64,000 nucleotides of DNA. Source: Gnetum montanum (Eukaryota > Streptophyta > Gnetopsida > Gnetales > Gnetaceae). Where the stretch lies: NCBI GenBank assembly GCA_015680685.1, contig MNCI01020452.1:185007-249006 (forward strand), read 5' to 3'. Positions 59,753-64,000 of the stretch are shown here, in pieces (the stretch's first letter is position 1; each line of letters begins with the position of its first letter). The translations under genes and the position numbers were made by a program. The notes below the pieces were generated by a model. That model saw only the letters and a list, made by a program, of their open reading frames with translations, had not been told where the DNA came from and ran no database searches.

Positions 59753-60539
59753 TGTAACGACGGAAAATGTCGGCAGCTAGAAAATACCAAACAAAATCCC
59801 GTGTACACAGTTTTAACCATGGATCCATGTGAGGCTATGCTGGAAAAACGAATCCACGGTGCCCTGAATGGTCTTGTCGATCAGACAGGGACTTACTAAT
59901 CAGTAAACCGATGAAGATTATGAATATCTTGTGGAACGATCTAATTCGAGGAATCGCAAAATGAGGGGAAAATGATGTAGATGAATTGTAACAATGATAA
60001 TGCTAAACACGATAAGAGGAGGCTAACACAAGAGAAACTTGTAGTTTCAAGATCTACGCTTTGACTTGAAGAATGTATATTTTGTATATCACGTTACACT
60101 GGGGAGACCCCGATTACTTGATGTAAAGCAAGCACAAAACAACAAGAAAACTGTCCAAACAGAAGTCCGATCTACCTCGTGGGCCAAAGCTAGGATGCAA
60201 GGAAGACATCTATCTATCAACTATTTCTGACCAATAGAGTCTGCAAACCGTGCAAGATGATCTCCCGATCTTTGATCTACTTCTTTCGCCTTAGGTAGTT
60301 TTTGTTTAGGACCGCCAATGATCGCTGATGGAGAAAGTTGTGTCTTCCCCAAAAGAACGATTACTCTTGTTACCGATGCTCAAAGCGAACTGTGCTCTGT
60401 TTCTGCCGGAAGGTGATGCTGTCAACAATTGCCAGAGTGCTGCTCTCTCTGTCTCTGCTCAAAGTGATAAGTGCTCCTGGGCTTAGAAAAATGTCCTTGC
60501 CTCTTTGATTTGCCAACCCTTGTATCTTTGTCAACTGGG

Positions 60540-60550
60540 GTATTTATAGG
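60540..60550 (-). promoter_or_regulatory. TATA box of the Tat-2 LTR
   Basis: The minus strand reads CCTATAAATAC, identical to the Athila-C LTR TATA box. It places U3 at about 60551-62412. Confidence 0.75.
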
Positions 60551-60639
60551 CTACGACGTCCTATGGAAAAGGTGCAACCTTGATGACGTGTGTTCCAAAT
60601 GTTTCAGGTACTATTGACCTGACCATTTTTGTGTCAAAC

Positions 60640-61175
60640 TTTGTGACTACGCACAATACGCTTATTTGCGTATTGTGCGTGTGAAGAACAGATGCGCGTC
60701 GGGCATGTTTCAACTGTCTTTGGGTTGTATTATGCTCATTCGCGCTGCGTTGCGTGCATGAGTGTAACATAACATGGAAACAATGGATTCAAGCTGTTTT
60801 ATGCTCACTTACGCAGCCACGCGTAATGAAGTGTAAATGATGTCTAGCTTGGTGATGCAATATGCTATGATACGCTACGTTGCGTAATGAGCGTATGATG
60901 AGCAATCCGCACACCAAGAGAAAAGGGTTGATCTGTTGCACTTTCTTAGACTTTGCCTTTGACTATTTTGGAGCTCATTACGCTGCCGTGCGTAACAGAG
61001 CGTAAACCTGACCTTGAACAAAAGACTTAGCAAAATATACCAGAAGTTGCATATTATGCTCCTCAAGCCTCTCCCCATGCCGAAGTAACTAGCCTTCTGA
61101 TGCCGGACTATGTTTAAACAGAATCACACTAAGCGTCATTACGCTACATCGCGTGATATAGCGTAAATAGAGAAA
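60640..61175 (-). promoter_or_regulatory. Six TTACGC / GCGTAA palindromic motifs in Tat-2 U3
   Basis: Related 28-33 bp motifs near 60649, 60733, 60803, 60868, 60973 and 61137. The consensus is about GCTCATTACGCTGC followed by GTTGCGTAATGAGCGTAA. The first copy is a perfect 13-bp hairpin (ACGCACAATACGC at 60649-60661, six-base loop, complement at 60668-60680). All lie 90-640 bp upstream of the TATA box on the element strand. Confidence 0.8.
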
Positions 61176-62479
61176 ACATTGTAAGATTAAGAATCTGCAC
61201 AGGAAGTCGAAGACTTGATGCTACGCGCCTCTTGGTGTTGCTTTGTCTTATTCTCCCTTCTGGAATTCTGACATGCGCTCTTACCTGAATTACGAATCTT
61301 TGCCTGAGGCCGACTCACAATTTTCACGGTGTTTCAATGGCCCCTCTTTGTTGACGGCTAGAGGGCTTGCCCAAAAGACTTCGACAAAGAATACGAAACA
61401 CCGGATTGGTAGAAGCAAGAACAGCGTCCATCCATGGCTACTCAAGCATTGCCCTGTCAACATAGAAGAGCAAAGCTGGAGGGCATGGGAGATAGAATGA
61501 CATAGTAGGAAACAGGTTCGGAGAAGACATAAAATGAGTCAAGATGGTAGGAGTGTGGAATACGCTTACTGAACGCACAGAAATGTATGCATACTTATGT
61601 CAACAGGAATGCTTTCAGCCAAGTGTAGCGCATCAGCCTGAGATTTCTCTGTCACAGATTATAGCAGGAATGCTTGCAAAAGGAGCACGGTGCATCACTT
61701 CTGCGATATCTCTACTACAGTGCTTAACCATGTTATGGGCTTGATTGCACTGCAAGTGTGAAAGATGAGTGTTTGCGTATGTAGCTTTTGGATACAGGAA
61801 GCAGGTGGTAGGGATGAAACAAAATAAGAGCTAAGGGTAGGATTATGAGAGGTATAGGCATGCACTTCTAAGTGGCCAGGCAAACCTGAGCAGACATCTC
61901 AAAATACTGTTGTTCTTCACTGCTAAGATGGACACACCTTTGAACCACACCCTCAAAGCAAGTAACTTGCAACCACAGAAGAAAATAGAGGACACCATTG
62001 CTCATGCAAACAAGAGGCGAGGTTGTCGAAACGAGCATCATTTGATGCGAGATAGAGCGATCGGGCCGTGAAGAAGGAGCTGTAGCATGAGGCCGGAACC
62101 ACCAATCCTGATGATTGGCCCAGCATATCATCGCCAAAAGACATTAGACACAGTGCACCTAACTGGTTAGGTAAATAACCAGCTAGATGAATCTGCGAAG
62201 CCAACATCTGATAGCGAGGATTAGCGTAGGTCCTCGAGGTTGTTGTCGACGAGGATTTCGTCGGGGCTCCGACTAGTGAGACTAAACTCTCAGAGGTACC
62301 ACCGCTGTAGTGGGCGTAGCGATTGCATCTCCGATGGATCAGTAAGATGCCTCTCAGCTCATCCGAGGAATCAGTAGAATGTCGGTGGGGTGGCGACGCT
62401 GGGACTATCCCAGTATCCCACCACGTTTGTTGTACAGCTGTACAGAGATGATCACGCTCACTTGATTTTCATGGAAGTA

Positions 62480-63077
62480 GTCTATAAGTCTCATTTTAAG
62501 TCCTGGTAGACTGTCATTGCTGGCTTTAAGTCTCAGCAGACCATGGTCCCAGTTTAAAGTCTGGGCGGACCGAGAAGTGCTAGTTTTACATCGTAGCGGA
62601 TGGTGGTGTGTCTAATTTATGGTCTCGGCAGACTGTGCTATGGATGTCAGTTTCGTGTCATGACCCAGGGACAGTTATGTGTTGGTTTTACGTCTCAGCA
62701 GACGGCTACTTACCTGTGCCAGTTTTGTGTCATGGCGGACAACCGGTGCCATTTTAGCGTCATGGCGGACGCGTGCAAAAGATGCCAGTTTTTCGTCTTG
62801 GCGGACCTGTACAACATTGCCAGTTTTACGTCGTGGCGGATGGTTACAACTTGCCAGTTTAACATCGTAGTGGATGGTCAGTGCCAGTTTAGCATTGTGG
62901 CGGACGCGTGCAAGGAATGCCAGTTTTACGTCGTAGCGGATGATGGTTGCCAGTTTAGCATCGTAGCGGATGATTGTTGCCAGTTTAGCATCGTAGTGGA
63001 CGATTTTTGCCAGTTTAGCGTTGTAGCGGACGATTGTTGCCAATTTAGCGTCGTAGCGGACGATTGTTGCCATACCT
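62480..63077 (-). repeat. Tandem array of 30-bp-class units between pol and LTR
   Basis: Repeats of TGCCAGTTTAGCRTCGTAGC followed by GGAYGATTGT. The last six units (62919-63077) are close to 30 bp and highly alike; earlier units are longer and more variable. Because units are mostly multiples of three, both strands stay open: plus strand 62600-63079 (CQFSIVADDC repeats) and minus strand 62675-63073 (ATIVRYDAKL repeats). Tandem arrays in this position are known for Tat/Ogre-type elements, so I do not call a protein. Confidence 0.9.
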
Positions 63078-63100
63078 AATTGTTCACACTAGAGATGCTG

Positions 63101-64000
63101 CTAAACGTAATACCGCTTTAGATATACATGATTTACAGGGTTTGGTAATTCATTGCCATTAACGTCTGCTAATTTGAATGCTCCATTGTTGTATGCGTCA
63201 GCCACCAAGAAACGGCCCTCCCAGTTTGCAGAGAACTTGCCTACTGGTTCACACACGGCCTTGATAACTAGATCTCCTTTCTTGATCAGGTGCTACTAAA
63301 GGTTGTGACGATGCTTCTATCTCTGTTTGTCTTAATACTTTTCAATCATGTCAAGAGCCTGCATTCGCTTCTCTTCTACTGAATCCAAATCTGCGATTCG
63401 AGATTCGGTGTGTTGAGCCTCATTTATAACCATGGAGAGGACCATTCTTAGAGAAGGAATTTGCAACTCGAGAGGCAGCACTGCTTCAGACCCGTAAACC
63501 AGGCAATAGGGCGTACTACCCGTAGCCGTCCTACATGTAGTACGATACATCCATAGCACATAGAGGATCTATTCGTGCCACCATCTTTTGTTGCCGTCGA
63601 GCATTTTCTTGAGCAGATTGATGATCACTTTTTTCGTTGCTTCAGCTTGACCATTTTCTTGCGGGTAATAGGGGGAGGAAAAAGATTGTCTAATGCCCAG
63701 GTTATCACAGAAGGATTTGGTTTCCGTGCTACTAAACTGTGGCCCATTGTCGATCACGATAGTCATCAGGAGACTAAATCTGGTTACTATATTGTCCAGG
63801 ATAAAATGGAAAATCTACTGAGATGTGATCTTTCGCAGGGGAACAGCCTCTACCCACTTTGTAAAATACTCAGTAGCGGTAATGATGAAGCTATGACTTG
63901 CGGAAGATTTCGACGTGATGGGGCCTATAATGTCTAGTCCCCATTGTTGAAATGGCCATGTTATCTGCGTTGTATGTAATTCTGTAGGTGACACGTGTAT
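63101..64000 (-). pseudogene. Tat-2 integrase, C-terminal part of pol
   Basis: Reading from the window edge: HVSPTELHTTQITWPFQQWG, IITATEYFTKWVEAVPLRKI, MTIVIDNGPQFSSTETKSF (second catalytic Asp in DNG), SSPYYPQENGQAEATKK (catalytic Glu), YRTTCRTATGSTPYCLVYGS, EAVLPLELQIPSLRM, then GKFSANWEGRFLVADAYNNG and VNHVYLKRYYV before a stop at 63101. The first catalytic residue, in the usual TDYFTKWVEA, is Glu (TEYF). Stops occur after WWHE and around 63290-63330. The GPY/F segment reads EGRFLV. It would insert element DNA; this copy is probably inactive. Confidence 0.9.

Larger units (their letters stand above)
59753..62412 (-). repeat. Tat-2 3' LTR (about 2.66 kb)
   Basis: TGTAACGACGG at 59753, where kinase homology stops, to ...GGGACTATCCCA at about 62412. 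On the element strand GGTGGGATAC precedes TGGGATAGTCCC, a possible polypurine tract and LTR start. A minus-strand TATA box lies at 60540-60550. No second LTR is in the window, so the right limit is inferred. Open frames within (for example 61243-61500) are chance. Confidence 0.65.
59753..64000 (-). mobile_element. Tat-2: best-preserved gypsy (Tat-like) element, 3' part
   Basis: Minus-strand integrase (63101-64000, continuing beyond the window), then a tandem array (62480-63077), then a 3' LTR (59753-62412) of about 2.66 kb. It is inserted in the receptor kinase gene. Base composition is clearly less AT-rich than the rest of the window and only a few stops interrupt the integrase, so it is the youngest element here. 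Integrase wording (WPFQQWGLDIIGPI) matches the Tat group. Confidence 0.82.

Noticed and set aside
61243-62207. Several 62-89 codon open frames on both strands
   Set aside because: They lie in the less AT-rich U3 of the Tat-2 LTR, overlap one another and show no domain.
62600-63079. Two overlapping long open frames (159 and 132 codons) as genes
   Set aside because: Both arise because a roughly 30-bp tandem unit keeps every frame free of stops; they follow the pol stop and have no start context or homology.

Overview
The window looks like intergenic chromosomal DNA from a large-genome seed plant. A conifer or other gymnosperm is plausible, but the sequence alone does not settle this. It is AT-rich and almost wholly built of old, decayed LTR retrotransposons. 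The only host-gene trace is the kinase half of a broken leucine-rich-repeat receptor kinase (58687-59752). I see no tRNA, rRNA, CRISPR array or prokaryotic-type operon. Nearly every coding stretch is pseudogenic, and many stops lie where the family has Gln, Arg or Trp (CAG/CAA/CGA to TAG/TAA/TGA, TGG to TAG), as expected from cytosine deamination in methylated repeats.

Layout. 1-2205: AT-rich repeats. 2380-8200 (+): remnant of a Ty3/gypsy element of the Tat type ('Tat-1': RT, RNase H, second archaeal-type RNase H, integrase), followed by a candidate 3' LTR that holds seven exact 50-bp hairpin repeats. 9256-51435 (-): a second Tat-type element ('Tat-0') that served as host for a nest of insertions. 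Its gag and protease are at 47.6-51.2 kb, its RT is at 40.85-42.1 kb, and the rest of RNase H, aRNH and integrase are at 9.26-11.15 kb.

The nest has three further levels, all Athila-like and all on the minus strand. Athila-A (11152-40845) is inserted in the RNase H of Tat-0. Athila-B (11345-30155) is inserted in the 3' LTR of Athila-A, with a perfect CACAT target duplication. Athila-C (19810-28539) is inserted in the gag of Athila-B, with a perfect CTTCC duplication and two LTRs of exactly 862 bp. Athila-A has gag, protease, RT, RNase H, integrase and a third ORF. Athila-B has gag-pol but no third ORF. Athila-C has gag and the third ORF but no protease or pol, so it is a non-autonomous derivative. 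All have primer sites resembling the complement of the tRNA-Asp 3' end. A separate 5-kb block of retroelement-like sequence (about 42.55-47.58 kb, + strand coding remains) also interrupts Tat-0.

52735-58475 (-): a Ty1/copia relic with diverged LTRs; its RT carries a tandem array. 58687-59752 (-): receptor-kinase pseudogene, cut on its 5' side by the 3' LTR (59753-62412) of 'Tat-2', the best-preserved element. The Tat-2 integrase runs off the right end of the window, and a 30-bp-class tandem array lies between its pol and its LTR.

The most interesting signals are regulatory. One is a phased array of GATATC palindromes beside the TATA box of the Athila-B and Athila-C LTRs. A second copy of such a promoter module lies inside Athila-C upstream of its third ORF, with an analogous TATA site in Athila-A. 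Another is a set of TTACGC/GCGTAA palindromes upstream of the TATA box in the Tat-2 LTR.
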